64,000 nucleotides of DNA, from the NCBI RefSeq assembly GCF_002726155.1, contig NZ_PBSH01000032.1, positions 1 through 64,000 on the forward strand, given 5' to 3'. Below, one piece after another: positions 30,701-36,662 of this stretch. This stretch comes from Alcanivorax sp. GTDB taxonomy: Bacteria; Pseudomonadota; Gammaproteobacteria; Pseudomonadales; Alcanivoracaceae. How positions within the stretch are numbered: position 1 is the first letter of the stretch; every line of letters starts with the position of its first letter. The translations under genes and the position numbers were made by a program. The notes under the pieces were generated by a model, which searched no databases, had not been told where the DNA came from, and was given only the letters and a program-made list of their open reading frames with translations.

Positions 30701-31155
30701 AGACACTGGACGTGAGTGTGCACGGCGGTGGCGCCACGGTGGTTACCGGAACGCAGCAGAGCGATTGGCTGGCCGGTGGCGGCGGTGACGATACGCTGAC
30801 CGGCGGCGCGGGGGCGGACAGCTTTGTGTTCCGTCAGGCCGATTTACTCGGTGCTACCAGCGATACCGCGGACACCATTACGGATTTTTCCGTGGAAGAA
30901 AATGACCGCCTTGATTTGAGCGACTTGTTGGCGGGTACGCCGGCAACAAACGGTGAAGAGCTGGATGCAGTTATCGACATTCAGGATAACGGCACCAGTG
31001 TGGTGTTCACTATCTCCCCGGACGGCCAGGCAGTGTCCCAGATCGTTACCCTGGATAACACTTCGGAAACCGAGTTGTTTGGTGGTGATGTGAGTGGTCT
31101 CACCGAGGCGGAAATGCTTCAACAATTGCTGGATAACCAGGTGCTGATTACCTGA
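15742..31155 (+). CDS. Giant type I-secreted biofilm adhesin (BapA/LapA-like), 5137 aa
   Basis: A surface adhesin expected to leave the cell through the three secretion genes that follow. Layout: N-terminal segment (1-112) with a Ser/Pro linker; 24 Ig-like repeats of about 100 residues (113-2613), each ending in a kDT or yDP junction after a D.AGN motif; a VCBS-like domain (about 2744-2855); four T1SS-143-type repeats (about 2862-3440, GPLDH and D.DGD motifs); a second VCBS-like domain (about 3444-3570); then cadherin-like repeats with seven DGSE motifs to about 4993. The end carries GGGGDDTLTGGAGADSF and ITDFSVEENDRLDLSDLL, the RTX/VCA0849-type C-terminal secretion signal. The protein is acidic and I saw no cysteine. 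There is no Sec signal peptide. The stop overlaps the ATPase start. The exact start is uncertain (weak ribosome-binding site). Confidence 0.92.
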   Translation: MAEGSAVAVQAYLQLNGLDWKLLEDGSLVPLAPGESRQPGVPVLDPPETTDQADLPSSSSSQSSLATFFSNITREGRVDIPESGYTTRGLVDVGDSDRQTPNGPPPDLLPNDAAIGIRIDDGGDGYINQFEQSAVDLVGTSSGIADDTTVDVVVIDSLGNTLTFQAIVQNDQFTVVDADLSSLEEGPLVAVATYADPYGNRVTGGDNSIKDTLASGQDIDADTGADDVVNAVEAVGNTLSGSFANVQAGADVEVTVSGAGNGDLVFTTTLDANGNWSIPDVDLDVFDDGTLTLSASTVDQAGNPASITDTVEMDTLATVTAVFIDPQQPDGVAGYLNQVEGDSASVSGTVTGVEDGQTVTVVISDGNGGSLTFDALVSGGIWQVDNQDLSTLQPGQLTLDAIVQDQAGNRATASDTILYDPIAEIPAPITSSAGRILNAAEVSGVDFSGTVNDVESGRDVAITITDNQGMEVTGTVQVDASGNWSLVGADVSGLADGLLQFSVTTTDIAGNEATRDTLFFKDTQNNLTAEFVDQQTPDGVGGYYNAAEVANLVTLQGTADAIFNGRPVTVTVTDSAGNTVTVPGVTISGGTWQATGVDLSSLVPGDITLTAATQDLSGNPAFAVDDFIYDPNAAINDDLTGPALDDGTFNKAEIDAGVTLTGTVTDIEPGRELALTIDDGQGGLFTDTVTIAADGSWTLSNADLSALADGTLTVTLTGTDIAGNPAAQSTDFLKDTLASGVTITAVTGTDAVVNAVEAVDNTLSGTFADVQAGATVEVTVSGAGNPDLVFQTTLDASGNWSVADVDLDVFDDGTLTLTATTVDQAGNPAAITDTVELDTQAAITAVFIDPQQPDGIDGYLNAVEGAAASFSGTVTGVENGQLVTVTVTDQAGVSLTFGATANGGTWQVADQDLSSLQPGELTLNASVEDQAGNPASASDTIIYDPIAEIPAPITADAGRILNAAEVGAVDFSGTVNDVEVGRELSITVTDKNGVPVSGTAVVDASGNWALNDVDVSGLADGVLDFSVTTTDIAGNEVTRDTLFYKDTQNKLTAEFVDQQTPDGVGGYYNSAEVANLVTLQGTADAILNGRDVTVTVRDSQGNEVSVAGVTISGGTWQATDVDLSSLVPGDISLIATSEDASGNPAFASDDFIYDPVAEIPAPITSNAGRILNAAEVGAVDFSGTVNDVESGRDVFITISDGQGGEVTATVQIDASGNWSLGGADVSGLADGVLNFSVSTTDIAGNEAVRDTQFLKDTVNDLTAEFVDQQTPDGVGGYYNKVEADGGVTLRGDATNIVDGAAITVTVRDSEGNEVSVPGVTASGGTWEATNVDLTSLVPGEITLTASSVDISGNPAFAADTFIYDPNATINDDVTGPALDDDTFNKVEIAAGVTLTGTVTDIEPDRDLAISIDDGQGGLFTDTVTIAADGSWTLSNAELSTLADGTLTVTLTGTDIAGNPATETTTVLKDTLATGISITADTGADAVLNNDEAPDTVLSGSFADVQAGATVDITVSDGVNPDQSYQATLDASGNWSVPNADLSGFNDGDLTLTAQTVDQAGNPASITDTVLKDTSADITALYDDPQQPENIAGYLNAVEGQSASFGGTVTGIEDGQPVAITITDINNATQTFSATVSGGAWQVNGANLSSLAQGALLLSVVAEDAAGNEATATDSIVYDPVAQLVADIAADAGSTVNAAEVGDVDFSGSVVDVESGRDVTITLSDSGGNSVDGTATIAADGTWLLADVDLTGLNDGPITLQANTTDEAGNPAVQTASFVKDTQAQLTAEFVDEQVPDGVGGYYNASEFPTVTLQGTAPQVEDGQTVTVTVEDAFGNVVNVPGVTVSGELWQAPDVDLSSLQQGDITLTATVTDQAGNTATATDTFIYDPVAVINNDLASPALDDGVLNAAEVAAGVSFTGTVTDIESGRTLDVLITDQGGGTFTDTVTIAADGSWSLDNADLSGLSDGTLTMTLTGTDIAGNEAEQTFTFDKDTLATLTARFEDAQVFEGFTGILNDAEDNATVLSGTVNNVEVGDTVFLTVTDANNLSLDFQATVQPGGTWSTTEDLSSLAPGTLTLNATTTDDAGNPASASATIEHDPNATITVTSLDQGDVINAQEAPATVVNGTVVDVEAGRTIQVEITDGVSTVTTTAVVQSDLSWAADPADLSSLADGPLTIDVSVFDQAGNEATNSYAASKDATAEITVMFEDDFINDGFGGYLNADEDDITTVSGVVTDVEDGQTVQITLTDSIGATMTGTADVAGGAWSLADVDLSGLAEGPLTVDVSVQDSAGNVATASDDIIHDTLAAIDDTVNVSAGMVINAAEATSVSLSGNTTDIEAGRPLAVEVFDGTDTLTFNTTVASDGSWTLSNLDLSSLDDGTLTVTLSSDDRAGNADTAIDTVDKDTQAQVTVEFIDDADPTLGPNGEIVYNAAGVGSVNLQGTVIGVEDNQAVSIVLTDSAGNQVTVPDATVSGGGWSAGPVDLSGFVDGAVTVAVSTADLAGNPATASSTADIDLGVAIDIDTGPDGLPLTQFLLGQVDELSGTTTAEDGQAVTVTLSDGTLTKTFTGAVSGGTWTVPIDAADLSRQVQWTLNAQVQDLAGNMAADATPTLVEPQVMVVAENQLAAFGISRDEGDIRIQDADEVSLSSSQDKLASILSEGQAVTVNVAGDGQSLTVVRTDGTTVMTITLTGEGDGVSVALTAPVDQRPGLDRSLLHVNVDATQNDADGTSETLAADVFIVVHDSRPFTVDDTGSVVEGETGSGNLFDNDLVLEQPFTLQSINVDGTDYSVAFGSPAVVSTDKGTLTVYQNGSWSLDANRNLDHQQVQELPFTYTASDADGDTSTSDVVITVNDGAAGIVNSDDGAISEAVINQPNQPGTVVTIEAGSDDLDADTARFFNDAGQQESLLNDLGLTSLGEALTYQVAADGSSVTAMAGGVVVFVATLNATAQANGDLEVSLQMDLRRPLDHLGSEQLNLPFAVIATDTDGTDAQPGLFQLEIDDGQNPALVDTTGASVDEEALASQVSVSAQGNVDVAVGSDGIVSLGFAGGSSQPELSSGGVELQYQLSGDGQTLTAYTDDVNNPVFVATLQDAVSPESDSQIGYDFTLYQALDQVDGNGNRLDPLPVPLRLRTQDSDGDVVTLNLGIEVSDAGDPSEVIVDTLDVTEIPAKDGENLMANDSVDVEITASRDPVVEVAFQTGNGSPVMDAGGQPVTQNGVALQWYVANDQTLEARVNGQTVLRFTLPGDVEIAPGTTASVPLNLEILGPVDHLSDDLLSLTVPVAAIDADGSTALADATVNISDGHDPVTIPSDPGQVDEDGLENGASPEGQASLGLQAGSDQVVTTSVSLTSALTSGGLAVTLASAANADGWWVAQTGTGDPVFQIRVNTDGSSTLQLLGPLDHPQGDNTRDAIDVAFQVAVTDADGDVSNSGPLMFEVADDIPENVTEERTITEGDDITGNLLSDPNTTGADGGALTQVTYRNVDYSFDTDPITITLTDATGAQYGVMTLHSDGNFTVDTDEVFNFGGVFDTDNMQAVVTDGDGDVANLNLLLNVRDADGTVVVQPVEGNEDTPLIVDLRADPGDQDQGDLVTLITFDMASLEGGSLFLDGVALPVGDDGNPFLMGANLLRNADGVAVPNGELTFVPALNSSLQTENPVLQMDVLVSLSSGATRDFSDSAPIIVHSVADAPLWDAPSSDVSINEDGPASALNLSADLVDDDGSEVLSYRIDSIESGLILELNGEVLATGDTLTRDQFASLTVRAQEGVAGNYQFDVTAIATEKENGDIAQTPHTVNVAVTPVADIPDIRSTGSLSELEDAQIDVARLVDASLNDVDGSETLQLQLDVPEGWSVIGQNGAVVMNPDSGRYLADWSDVQAGNVLLIPKQDISSVSVPGGSFPVQITAIATESEQDGLAPNPVTAESDPVTVNISLTGVVDDPLFTPDNDGAWAWNGDVDNSVITGTLDEDGLLSLSFMLGSSDIDGSERSDLVIGNLDAAIQLVDINGDPVSLQVVGENAGGLIYQISAEQLADIYVRPQQDFSGEEPAFSIRQVISEPDGDSASFAHSVVLDNLPVVDTQDGENIVTVGVEDNLATLNLLPSLLDSDGSETLTGLVILDSGEGQLMLDGQAISVPSGGLDLGQLAQDEGITLTELATSGRLTWQPPEDGSGLYSVPISYQITDTANNGVQAVSDYTGNLQVDVAAQVDVDAEDLPTLTRLEGPDTVLSGDQNGLDLSSAVQFVEDDIDGSETLDYIVISMPAAEGWYVEHPNGAVHDGNGNWLIPATGLSSDSVVEDGTQLLAGLTLYSETATGVETILVQTRVLDGDDAEMINTEVQVQFSAGNAGTATQVDELQNSIIDGAEGETVETSGHLNETAAGDSNDAVSFRVDAGDLPPGAAIAGTGVQVLHASDGKTVIEYVFTQAALGDLTIVGIDEDIAGAISIPVTSISTDPSGDTVTRLDSLDIELAPVVDDINDAPGINGLEDIATALNVDLNSLLNDRSTDGSEGLESIQSVRFLALPEGSFVDPDNLLVDNNDGTFTLSDPSRISDIYFLPPQHLSGTFGIDMELEVLDQVSDPLTVVSNTDTQTVPASIGIDVAPITDPGTVTAVDVTGAEDADIALGDLQAELVDQDGSETLTVVLKGVPTDAVILVDGVPVANNGPDGGSLFGEPTFQWSLSQADLANAVIRPPANFSGDIPLTLEAVTIETGTDDVRTVSQDFTVFVNPVGDGVEFNGADVSASGQEGDDVTIAVNAKTLEPDYVIDGHPRDGNEGMVLTVQVADTSQATALLGLEGIRVGDRTVSFQQVGGVTVAVMALSASELADGHLLESFELLTGALAFGNLDLNIRIASTDQAVVNGETVNAISPPQLQQVSVQLTALPDAPDVDLGFDNFYVEAGTGDVPLSIDMQALNPAPGEEATLIVEGVPDTMQLSAGTQVDGHWEVPADQVPGLALVNPGSVGDFTLTVYGRGELDGETAEGSQQTLDVSVHGGGATVVTGTQQSDWLAGGGGDDTLTGGAGADSFVFRQADLLGATSDTADTITDFSVEENDRLDLSDLLAGTPATNGEELDAVIDIQDNGTSVVFTISPDGQAVSQIVTLDNTSETELFGGDVSGLTEAEMLQQLLDNQVLIT
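16378..17949 (+). repeat. Adhesin super-repeat unit 1 (domains A-B-C-D-E)
   Basis: Five successive Ig-like domains of distinct types: A (starts LASG), B (TAVFIDPQQPDG), C (AEIPAPIT), D (LTAEFVDQQTPDGVGG) and E (AAINDDLTGPALDD). The unit is 1572 bases, 524 codons, and recurs downstream. Confidence 0.85.
17950..20151 (+). repeat. Adhesin super-repeat unit 2 (A-B-C-D-C-D-E)
   Basis: The same domain order as unit 1 but with the C-D pair doubled, giving 2202 bases. The second C-D pair is very similar to the first, which points to a recent internal duplication or unequal crossover. Confidence 0.85.
20152..21720 (+). repeat. Adhesin super-repeat unit 3 (A-B-C-D-E, more diverged)
   Basis: Five domains again (LATGISIT, DITALYDDPQQPEN, AQLVADIAADAG, LTAEFVDEQVPDGVGG, AVINNDLASPALDD), 1569 bases, clearly more diverged from units 1 and 2. 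Confidence 0.8.
21721..23289 (+). repeat. Adhesin Ig-like repeats 19-23, degenerate unit
   Basis: Five further Ig-like domains that keep the length and the D.AGN motif but no longer fall cleanly into types A to E. A 24th, more divergent copy follows to about 23580. Confidence 0.7.
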
Positions 31156-33374
31156 TGACTGCAAAACCGAAAGACATCCCCGGCGTTACGCCGTCACCGC
31201 TGGCCCCCTGGCAGCAGACGATTGCCGCGCTGGCCAGGGAACTCGCCTGCCCTCTGCCGGATCTGCCTTGCGAGGATTTTGTCTCTGTCAGGGCTGAGAC
31301 GGGTGAGACCTCGCTGAACGCGCCCGCGCTGGCCGCGTTGTTGGCGGAGCGTGGTGTGCAGCTCACGGAAACCGATGCGCCGCGCTGTGAAAAAGCAGCC
31401 ACCCATAGCGGTATTTTTCTGGTCGTGGATAACGCCGGTCAGCCCCATGTGTTGGTGGGGTTCACCGCTGAGACGGGCCTGTTGCCGCCGCAGGGTGATG
31501 AGGGGCAGTCGGCTACGCTGCCGCGTGAGCAGATCGCGCAATTATGGAGCGTGCAGGTGCTCGATCCGGCCGACCGCCGGGCTGAAGAGCTGCATGCGGG
31601 CAAGGGACGGCACTGGTTGTGGGGGCTTCTCACAGGGCAGCGGCGCTGGTACCGGGACCTGTTGTTGGCTTCGGTGCTGGTGAATGTGCTGGGGTTGGTG
31701 GTGCCGCTGTTTACCATGAATGTCTACGACCGGGTGGTGCCTAACCAGGCCATTGAAACCCTGTGGGTGTTGGTGACAGTGGTGCTCATTGTGCTGCTGT
31801 TCGATTGGTTGCTGCGCGGTGCCCGGGCCCGGATTACCGATTACGCCGGGCGGGAAATCGATATCACCGTGTCCCAGCGCCTGTTCGAGAAGCTGTTGGG
31901 CATGGAGCTGCGTAACCGGCCGCAGTCCGCGGCGGTGTTTGCCAAACAGGTGCAGGAATTCGATTCGGTGCGGGATTTTCTGACCAGCGCGACCATGGTG
32001 GCACTGGTGGATCTGCCATTCAGTATTCTGTTTATCGCACTGATCGCCTGGCTGGGTGGGCCGCTGTTTCTGGTGCCATTGGGCGCCATGTCGCTGCTGA
32101 CGGCCTATGCCTGGGTACTGCGCAAACGGGTCGCCATCGCCATTGAAAATGGCGCGCGGTTCAGCTCCCAGCGCCAGGCCATGTTGATGGAAACCCTGCA
32201 GAACCTGCCGGATATCAAACAAACCAACATGCAAGCGAGCCACAAGCGCCGTTGGCGCAACCTGGTGGCCTCGCTGGCGGACAACAGTATTGATTCCCGG
32301 GAAGCGATCAATGCGCTTTCCCATGCCATCAGCTCGACCCAGGGCCTGGTTACCGTTTTGTTGATCGTGTTCGGGGTGTATCGCATCGCCGCTGGCGACT
32401 TGAGCATGGGCGGCTTGATTGCCGTGGTGATGTTGTCTGGCCGTATGGGCGGCACAGTCAACCAGGTGTCCATGCTGTTGCTGCGTGGTCAGCACATGAA
32501 AACGGCGCTGTCGGCACTGGATACCATCATGGCGTTGCCGCAGGAGCGACAACTGGCCACCGAGTTTGGCGCCCAGCGGTTCGACGGCAATATGCGCCTG
32601 CAGAATGTGACCTTTCATTGGCCAGAAGCGCAATCACCTGCGTTGCGGGAGGTGGATCTACAAATCCGGCCGGGAGAGCGGGTGGCACTGTGTGGCGCGT
32701 CCGGTAGCGGCAAATCCACCTTGCTGTCGTTGCTGGCGGGGCAGATGGAACCGGATAGTGGCCGGGTCCTGTTTTCCGGGGTGGAGCGTAATCTGTGGCC
32801 CATGCCGCGTTTGCGTGAATCGATTGCCTGCTGTGGACAGGCGCCGGGATTGTTCTGGGGTAGCCTGCTGGAAAATATCGTTGCAGGGCAGTCCCAGCTG
32901 GATGAACAGACCTTGTTGCGAACCCTGCGCGACAGTGGTGTGGAAAGCTTTCTGGATCGTATTGAAAACGGTCTGCAGTGTCAGGTCGGTGAATTTGGCC
33001 AGCACTTGTCCGGCGGTCAGCGCCAGGCGGTCGCGTTGGCGCGCACGTTGCTCAAACCGGCACGGGTTTACCTGCTGGACGAACCCACCAGCGCCATGGA
33101 TCAGGCCCTGGAGCAGCAGGTCGTGAAAGGGCTGGCGCGGTTGCCTTCAGATGTCACCGTGGTGATTGCCAGTCACCGTCCAGCGCTATTAAGTCTGTGT
33201 GACCGGGTCATCATGCTTGATCAGGGTCAGATAAAGGCTGATGGCGCTGCGCGAACTCGCGCAGGCAAGGAGGCGTCTACCAGGGCTTCGCGAGTTACCT
33301 TGCGAAAAGGAAGCGAAAGCCGCGACGACAAACCTGATGGGGCACCAAAAGATAACGGGGAGGACCGCCAATGA
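31155..33374 (+). CDS. Type I secretion ABC transporter, ATPase/permease (LapB-like)
   Basis: Inner-membrane engine exporting the adhesin. An N-terminal C39-peptidase-like domain (residues 1 to about 150) shows no obvious catalytic cysteine-histidine set, as expected of a docking version. The ABC permease follows (helices from about residue 165 to 440) and the ATPase: GASGSGKS near 514, LSGGQRQ near 619, VYLLDEPT, and the ASHRP switch histidine. The last 47 residues after QIKADG are a basic, low-complexity tail absent from typical members. ATG overlaps the adhesin stop; its own stop overlaps the next start by 4 bases. Confidence 0.93.
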   Translation: MTAKPKDIPGVTPSPLAPWQQTIAALARELACPLPDLPCEDFVSVRAETGETSLNAPALAALLAERGVQLTETDAPRCEKAATHSGIFLVVDNAGQPHVLVGFTAETGLLPPQGDEGQSATLPREQIAQLWSVQVLDPADRRAEELHAGKGRHWLWGLLTGQRRWYRDLLLASVLVNVLGLVVPLFTMNVYDRVVPNQAIETLWVLVTVVLIVLLFDWLLRGARARITDYAGREIDITVSQRLFEKLLGMELRNRPQSAAVFAKQVQEFDSVRDFLTSATMVALVDLPFSILFIALIAWLGGPLFLVPLGAMSLLTAYAWVLRKRVAIAIENGARFSSQRQAMLMETLQNLPDIKQTNMQASHKRRWRNLVASLADNSIDSREAINALSHAISSTQGLVTVLLIVFGVYRIAAGDLSMGGLIAVVMLSGRMGGTVNQVSMLLLRGQHMKTALSALDTIMALPQERQLATEFGAQRFDGNMRLQNVTFHWPEAQSPALREVDLQIRPGERVALCGASGSGKSTLLSLLAGQMEPDSGRVLFSGVERNLWPMPRLRESIACCGQAPGLFWGSLLENIVAGQSQLDEQTLLRTLRDSGVESFLDRIENGLQCQVGEFGQHLSGGQRQAVALARTLLKPARVYLLDEPTSAMDQALEQQVVKGLARLPSDVTVVIASHRPALLSLCDRVIMLDQGQIKADGAARTRAGKEASTRASRVTLRKGSESRDDKPDGAPKDNGEDRQ

Positions 33375-34672
33375 GCGAGCTTAGCCCCACTGAACGTTTG
33401 CGCAAGGCCTGGCGGGCACGACAGGTGACCTGGTTGGCCTGCGGGTTGATTGGCTGTGTGCTGGTGTGGGCCGTGTTTGCCCAGCTGGATCAGGTTGTGG
33501 TTGCCCAGGGGCAGATGATTCCAGCTCGCACAGTGCAGAAAATTCAGTCTCTGGAAGGCGGTATTCTGAAAAAGCTGTTGGTGGAAGAAGGGCAGATGGT
33601 GGAGGCAGGCGAACCGTTGCTGGAGCTGGATGACACTCGCTTCCGGGCCAGCTTTGAAGAAGCCAGTCAGAGTATTCGGGGGCTAACGGCTGCCCAGGCG
33701 CGGTTGCAGGCGGAACTGGCCAGTGTCGCCATTGATAATGGCGGGGTGCTGGTCAGCCCTGTGCCCATGGCTGAACCCGACCAGCCGTCATCGGCCTGGG
33801 AGTCGGAGCGGGCGGCATTGGCTGGTCGCCTGGCTTCGCTTCAGGGGCAGTTGTTTCAGGCCGATCGACGGGTGGAGCAACAACGCCAGATTCTGCAGGA
33901 AGCGCAACGTAATCTGCGCACTCAGCAACAAAGCCTGGCGCTGCAACGCCAGGATCTGGATGCGCTGGAATCTGCGGTTAACGACGGCGTCTTGCCGATC
34001 TCAGAATTTCGCCAGGCGCAACGGGATCAAGTCGCCCTGAAGGGTGAGGTCGACCGGGCGTCCCTGCAGATTGCCCAATACGGGGCTGCGTTACAGCAGG
34101 CCACGGCAGAGCGGCGCAACATCGCAGCGAAATTCCGTGCCGATTCCCGTGCCGAGTTGATCGAAGTGGAAACCCGCCTGGCCCAGGCCCAGGAGAAACA
34201 GCCCGCCCTGCAGGATCAATTGACGCGTACCACCATGGTGGCCCCCCTGCGAGGCATCGTGAAGAACATCGCGTTTCGTTCCCTGGGCGGCGTGATTCGC
34301 CCGGGTGAAGCGATCATGGAAATTGTGCCGGTGGAAGATGCATTGATCGCTGAGGCGCGGGTCAGCCCGAAAGACATTGCCTGGGTGAAAGCCGGGCTGG
34401 ACACCCAGGTGAAATTCTCCGCTTATGATTTTACCAGCCATGGAGGGATGCCCGGGCAGGTGGAGTATGTCAGTGCGGATGTGTTGCGTGACGAAGAGGA
34501 TAATCCCTATTACCGGGTCAAGGTGGCGCTGCAGGGATTGAGTCAGCCTGATCAGCCGATCATGCCGGGGATGCAGGTCACCATCGATATCATGACGGGA
34601 AAACGGACGGTGATGAGCTATTGGCTCAAGCCGCTGTTGCGGGCCAGACAGACTGCCATGCGGGAGCCTTAG
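33371..34672 (+). CDS. Type I secretion periplasmic adaptor (HlyD/LapC family)
   Basis: Links the ABC transporter to the outer-membrane channel. Residues about 17-38 form one membrane helix near the N-terminus; a biotinyl-lipoyl-like half (SLEGGILKKLLVEEGQMVEAG) precedes a long coiled coil (about 95-280) and the second half (TTMVAPLRGIVKNI), then the HlyD C-terminal beta-barrel (GLDTQVKFSAYDF, MPGMQVTIDIMTGKRTV). Length 433 aa is normal. Translationally coupled to the ATPase gene. Confidence 0.94.
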   Translation: MSELSPTERLRKAWRARQVTWLACGLIGCVLVWAVFAQLDQVVVAQGQMIPARTVQKIQSLEGGILKKLLVEEGQMVEAGEPLLELDDTRFRASFEEASQSIRGLTAAQARLQAELASVAIDNGGVLVSPVPMAEPDQPSSAWESERAALAGRLASLQGQLFQADRRVEQQRQILQEAQRNLRTQQQSLALQRQDLDALESAVNDGVLPISEFRQAQRDQVALKGEVDRASLQIAQYGAALQQATAERRNIAAKFRADSRAELIEVETRLAQAQEKQPALQDQLTRTTMVAPLRGIVKNIAFRSLGGVIRPGEAIMEIVPVEDALIAEARVSPKDIAWVKAGLDTQVKFSAYDFTSHGGMPGQVEYVSADVLRDEEDNPYYRVKVALQGLSQPDQPIMPGMQVTIDIMTGKRTVMSYWLKPLLRARQTAMREP

Positions 34673-34711
34673 AAGATGGAAAAAACGTTGTTGCCTTCAA
34701 GGAGTGGAAGA

Positions 34712-36013
34712 ATGAGAACGGTTTGGCTTGCTGTGTCACTTTTATGCGTACCGTTGTCGGTCAGCGCGCTGTCGCTGGAACAGGCGGTGGCCGAGGCTAT
34801 CGACACTCACCCCAGAATTCAGGAACGGTTCGCCCGTTACCAGTCCGTGGACAGGGATCAGCGTGCGGCCACGGCGGATTATCTGCCCCAGCTTTCCATT
34901 CGCGGGCAAGTGGGCGAGGAGTGGACCAATTACCGGACCGGTCAGGAAATTGATGAGCAACTGACCCAGGATGAAATTGGTGTGCGTTTGTCGCAGCTGA
35001 TTTTTGACGGCTTTCGCACCAGTGCCAACATGAAGCGCCTGGACCGGGAAGCGGAAGCCGAGCGGCTGGGGCTGATCAGTGAAGCAGAAAACCTGGCGTT
35101 GGATGTGGCCAGTGTGTATCTGGAAACCCTCAAGGCCAAGGACATTGCCGAGCTCACATTCAACAACGTTCAGGACCACGAAAATATTCTGGAATTCATT
35201 ACCAGCCGCACCGAGCGGGGGTTGGCCAGTGAATCGGATATTGCCCAGGTGGCGGCACGTCTGGCCAATGCGCGTAGCTCGCTATTGGCTGCGACCAATA
35301 ATCTGGAAGATCAGCGTACCCAGCTACGTTCCCTGGTGGGGCACGATGTCGATACGCTGGTGAAGCCGGTACCGGACGAAAGTGTCATTCCTGCTACCCC
35401 CAAGCTGGCGCTGCAGCGGGCGTTTGATAACCACCCTGAGCTGGATGCAGCGAAGGCGGACATTCAGGCAGCCGAGCAGGAAGTGGTGGTGAACAAGGCC
35501 GGTTACTGGCCGCGCTTTTCCATTGAAGCCGATGCGGTGCAAGGCCATGACATTGGCGGTTTTGAAGGGCGTGATGAAGATGCCCGCCTGTTGCTGGTGA
35601 TGGAATATGATCTCTATGCCGGTGGCCGGGATACGGCTCGTTCCGCGTCGTCGCAGTGGCGCTTGCACGAAGCCAAGGCGGTGCGCTCAGGCACGCTTCG
35701 TCAGGTAAAGGATGAAGTGGAACTGGCCTGGCGGGCCCGTGATGTGCTGGCCAGCCAGAAGGACGTGCTGCGTACCTCCGTGGATGCTGCGACTGCCGCA
35801 GAGGAAGGCTATATCCGCCAATATGAGCTGGGGCGTCGCACCCTGTTGGATGTATTGAACGCAAAAGTGGAGCTGTTTCTGGCCCGCAAGAATTACCTGG
35901 CTGCCAATTACGATCAGCTGATTTCATCCTACCGACTGATGAACGCCACCGGGCAGCTGGGTTATGCGTTGCGCGTTGCGTATCCAGAAGGTTTTGTGAA
36001 AGGGGAAGAGTGA
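34712..36013 (+). CDS. TolC-like outer-membrane channel of the type I system (LapE/AggA-like)
   Basis: The outer-membrane exit duct. The ATG at 34712 has AAGGAG 7 bases upstream and is followed directly by a signal peptide (VWLAVSLLCVPLSVSA); an ATG 36 bases earlier is also in frame but would bury the signal. Two OEP repeats are visible, with the paired motifs SQLIFDGFRT and MEYDLYAGGRDT, and YELGRRTLLDVLNAKVELF near the C-terminus. 433 aa. Third gene of the secretion set, 39 bases after the adaptor. Confidence 0.92.
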   Translation: MRTVWLAVSLLCVPLSVSALSLEQAVAEAIDTHPRIQERFARYQSVDRDQRAATADYLPQLSIRGQVGEEWTNYRTGQEIDEQLTQDEIGVRLSQLIFDGFRTSANMKRLDREAEAERLGLISEAENLALDVASVYLETLKAKDIAELTFNNVQDHENILEFITSRTERGLASESDIAQVAARLANARSSLLAATNNLEDQRTQLRSLVGHDVDTLVKPVPDESVIPATPKLALQRAFDNHPELDAAKADIQAAEQEVVVNKAGYWPRFSIEADAVQGHDIGGFEGRDEDARLLLVMEYDLYAGGRDTARSASSQWRLHEAKAVRSGTLRQVKDEVELAWRARDVLASQKDVLRTSVDAATAAEEGYIRQYELGRRTLLDVLNAKVELFLARKNYLAANYDQLISSYRLMNATGQLGYALRVAYPEGFVKGEE

Positions 36014-36636
36014 TGAGCATGCGCGGAATAATGGTATTGAGTGTCGTGCTGGTGCTGGCGGGTTGCCGTTCCTCTGTTCCGGAAACGCTGACTCTGGAGC
36101 GTTCCCAACCCTTCAAGCTGGCCGATGCGGATGGTGATGGTGTGGTGGATGCCCGTGATCAGTGCGCCAATTCTCCAGTGGGTGTCACCGCCGATGGGCA
36201 AGGCTGCACGGAATGGGAATGGAAAGGGTATCAGCAGTTGTACTTTGTCTTTTTTGATTTCGACAAGGCGTTGATTCGCGAGGATCAGAAAGCGGTGATG
36301 GATGATATTGCCCATGATGTGCTGAGCTCGCCAGACAGCCAGGTGGCGATTGTCGGGGACACCAGCCCGGAAGGGACCATCCAGTATAACCAGCGGCTGG
36401 GTGAACGCCGGGCTGAAGCCATTTCCGGCGAACTGCTGCAGCGGGGGGTTCACGGTGAACAGCTCAAGGATTATATCTTTACGGATGAGCTGGTTCGTCA
36501 TCGTCTTTTCAAGCGTCAACGCAGAACCATTGTGCAGGTGACCCGGCCGCCTCAGTACGAGTCGGTGAAGCAATGGAATATCTATCACGCGGAGCAATTG
36601 CAGGATGAAGCGGCAACCCGCAAGGCGGTGAAGTGA
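36013..36636 (+). CDS. OmpA-like lipoprotein in the adhesin operon
   Basis: A predicted outer-membrane lipoprotein: lipobox LAGC with Cys18. After it comes a thrombospondin-type-3-like calcium motif (DADGDGVVDARDQC) and an OmpA peptidoglycan-binding domain (FFDFDKALI, YNQRLGERRAEAI) to about residue 185. The start at 36013 overlaps the channel gene stop; a GTG one codon earlier is equally possible. OmpA-family genes accompany similar adhesin operons (for example in Shewanella), so anchoring the secretion site to the cell wall is a reasonable guess. Confidence 0.85.
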   Translation: MSMRGIMVLSVVLVLAGCRSSVPETLTLERSQPFKLADADGDGVVDARDQCANSPVGVTADGQGCTEWEWKGYQQLYFVFFDFDKALIREDQKAVMDDIAHDVLSSPDSQVAIVGDTSPEGTIQYNQRLGERRAEAISGELLQRGVHGEQLKDYIFTDELVRHRLFKRQRRTIVQVTRPPQYESVKQWNIYHAEQLQDEAATRKAVK

Positions 36637-36662
36637 TGAAGGCTGTGAAGAGAGGAATCCAC

